A DNA stretch of 6,838 nt from Frankiaceae bacterium (GTDB lineage: Bacteria; Actinomycetota; Actinomycetes; JAVEEJ01), in the NCBI GenBank assembly GCA_030840515.1, contig JAVEEJ010000044.1, positions 1-6,838 of the forward strand. Reading direction: 5' to 3'. A program made the position numbers and the translations under genes. The notes under the pieces are model-generated. The model ran no database searches, was not told where the DNA came from, and worked only from the letters and a program-made list of their open reading frames with translations. This document shows positions 5,908-6,838 of this stretch, in pieces. Numbering within the stretch: the stretch's first letter is position 1; every line of letters starts with the position of its first letter.

Positions 5908-6600
5908 ATGAGCGTTGCTCCGTGCCTCGAGGCGCGACCGGTAGGTTGGCCCGACAGTGCGTGGGAGAAGTTCCTTGCAGCGGAGCAGATGTGGGAGGTG
6001 AGGACGGTCGCGGAGACCCCGGAGGAGCGCTCGGCGCGTTTCGAGCGTGACGCGCTGCCCTTCCTCGACCAGCTGTACGCCGCTGCGCTTCGGATGACGC
6101 GCAAGCCGGCCGACGCGGAGGACCTCGTCCAGGAGACCTTCATCAAGGCGTTCTCGGCCTTCCACCAGTTCCAGGAGGGCACCAACCTCAAGGCCTGGCT
6201 CTACCGCATCCTCACGAACACGTTCATCAACGGCTACCGCAAGAGCCAGCGCCAGCCCGCGCAGACACCGACCGAGACGATCGAGGACTGGCAGATCGCC
6301 TCGGCCGCCTCGCACACCTCGAGCGGGCTGAAGTCGGCCGAGGTCGAGGCGCTCGAGCACCTCCCTGACAGCGACGTGCTGCAGGCGTTGCAAGACCTCC
6401 CCGAGGACTTCCGTCTCGCGGTCTACCTCGCGGACGTGGAGGGCTTCGCCTACAAGGAGATCGCCGAGATCATGGGTACGCCGATCGGCACCGTGATGTC
6501 TCGCCTGCACCGCGGCCGCAAGGCTCTGCGCAATGCCCTTCAGGACTACGCGGTGGAGCGCGGCGTCGTCCGCGCGGGCTCATCGGAGACGACGTCATGA
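5908..6600 (+). CDS. sigR: RNA polymerase ECF sigma factor, SigR/SigH type (thiol-oxidative stress)
   Basis: This group IV (ECF) sigma factor directs RNA polymerase to disulfide-stress genes such as thioredoxin and mycothiol functions. From ATG 5908 it has 230 residues. Sigma region 2 spans about 45-113 and contains DAEDLVQETFIKA and GTNLKAWLYRILTNTFI; region 4 spans about 155-212 and contains the family hallmark DVEGFAYKEIAEIMGTPIGT. The similarity to Streptomyces SigR and mycobacterial SigH is very close by eye. That similarity begins near ERSARFERDAL (40-50), so the first ~30 residues are an extension. Starts at ATG 5989 or GTG 5998 would give the usual ~200-residue form. ATG 5908 lacks a ribosome site but would be leaderless from the SigR-type promoter. 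The gene overlaps the anti-sigma gene by ATGA, coupling their translation. Confidence 0.95.
   Translation: MSVAPCLEARPVGWPDSAWEKFLAAEQMWEVRTVAETPEERSARFERDALPFLDQLYAAALRMTRKPADAEDLVQETFIKAFSAFHQFQEGTNLKAWLYRILTNTFINGYRKSQRQPAQTPTETIEDWQIASAASHTSSGLKSAEVEALEHLPDSDVLQALQDLPEDFRLAVYLADVEGFAYKEIAEIMGTPIGTVMSRLHRGRKALRNALQDYAVERGVVRAGSSETTS
5942..5947 (+). promoter_or_regulatory. Putative internal -10 element (TAGGTT) for the short sigma isoform
   Basis: TAGGTT fits TANNNT and lies inside the N-terminal extension. Transcription from about 5954-5956 would miss ATG 5908 and leave ~35-45 nt before ATG 5989 or GTG 5998. No clear -35 is seen at 17-19 bp; TTGCTC at 5915 is 21 bp away. This is a possible constitutive promoter. 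Confidence 0.25.
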
Positions 6601-6838
6601 GCTGTGGCAACCCGCACGCCAAGCCCTGCAGCGAAGTCCTCGAGGAGGTCTACGCCTACCTCGACGGCGAGATGTCCGACCACGACTGCGCCCACATCCG
6701 CGAACACCTCGACGAGTGCGGGCCGTGCCTGCGCGAGTACGGCGTCGAGAAGGAGGTGAAGGCGCTCGTCGCCCGCAGCTGCGGGTGTGAGAGCGCTCCA
6801 CCGGGGCTCAAGGCCAAACTGCTCGTCACACTGCAGTC
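6597..6838 (+). CDS. rsrA: Zinc-containing anti-sigma factor, RsrA type (3' end outside window)
   Basis: Eighty complete codons are visible with no stop before the window edge. The protein starts MSCGNPH and has Cys3, His7, Cys11, Cys31, His37, Cys41 and Cys44 at the same positions as Streptomyces RsrA, including the ZAS motif H37-x3-C41-x2-C44. In RsrA a zinc held by such residues keeps the reduced protein bound to SigR; oxidation forms a disulfide (Cys11-Cys44), releases zinc and frees the sigma factor. Streptomyces RsrA has Cys61-Cys62; here Ser61, Cys62 and an extra Cys64 are seen (RSCGC). ATG 6597 overlaps the sigma stop as ATGA, with GGAG at 6585-6588 eight nt upstream. The family is ~105 residues, so about 25 residues are missing. 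Confidence 0.95.
   Translation, partial: MSCGNPHAKPCSEVLEEVYAYLDGEMSDHDCAHIREHLDECGPCLREYGVEKEVKALVARSCGCESAPPGLKAKLLVTLQ

Noticed and set aside
5416..6510. Minus-strand open frame (364 codons) opposite the hydrolase and sigma factor genes
   Set aside because: It is a compositional shadow of the strongly conserved sigma factor, with no domain of its own.

Overview
The window is very GC-rich, with strong G/C third-position bias and dense genes using GTG as well as ATG starts. It carries a SigR/RsrA-type redox sigma/anti-sigma pair and a WhiB-like protein, which is restricted to actinobacteria and their phages. The source is therefore an actinobacterium. Neither genus nor order can be fixed from the sequence. 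It looks like a chromosomal housekeeping/stress region: no transposase, integrase, CRISPR array, tRNA or rRNA was seen.

Layout. (1) Positions 1-1587, plus strand: the 3' end of a LivG-type ABC ATPase, then a branched-chain-amino-acid-type substrate-binding lipoprotein. (2) 1604-2323, plus: a complete SRAP (YedK/HMCES) protein that shields abasic DNA sites, close enough behind the lipoprotein gene to share its transcript. (3) 2316-3629, minus: an unrecognised secreted protein with a C-terminal membrane anchor, overlapping the SRAP gene tail to tail by 8 bp. (4) 3630-3725: a compact divergent promoter region. (5) 3726-4414, plus: a two-gene unit encoding a TraR/DksA-type zinc-finger protein and a WhiB-like iron-sulfur protein, both expected to act on RNA polymerase. 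(6) 4431-5189, minus: a class I methyltransferase, divergent from (7) 5209-5838, plus: a small alpha/beta hydrolase; their starts are only 19 bp apart. (8) 5872-6838, plus: a SigR-type promoter, the sigma factor, and the start of its zinc anti-sigma factor, translationally coupled through ATGA.

The theme is transcriptional response to stress: SigR/RsrA senses thiol oxidation, WhiB proteins are redox-responsive, TraR/DksA proteins tune RNA polymerase, and SRAP handles DNA damage. The most informative signal is a near-consensus SigR promoter (GGAAT-N18-GTT) about 10 bp before an ATG in frame with the sigma gene, with a second -10-like element inside the resulting N-terminal extension. This is the arrangement expected for a long, self-induced isoform and a short, constitutive isoform. 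I found no clearly new system. The best candidates for novelty are the unrecognised secreted protein and the DksA-like/WhiB pair.
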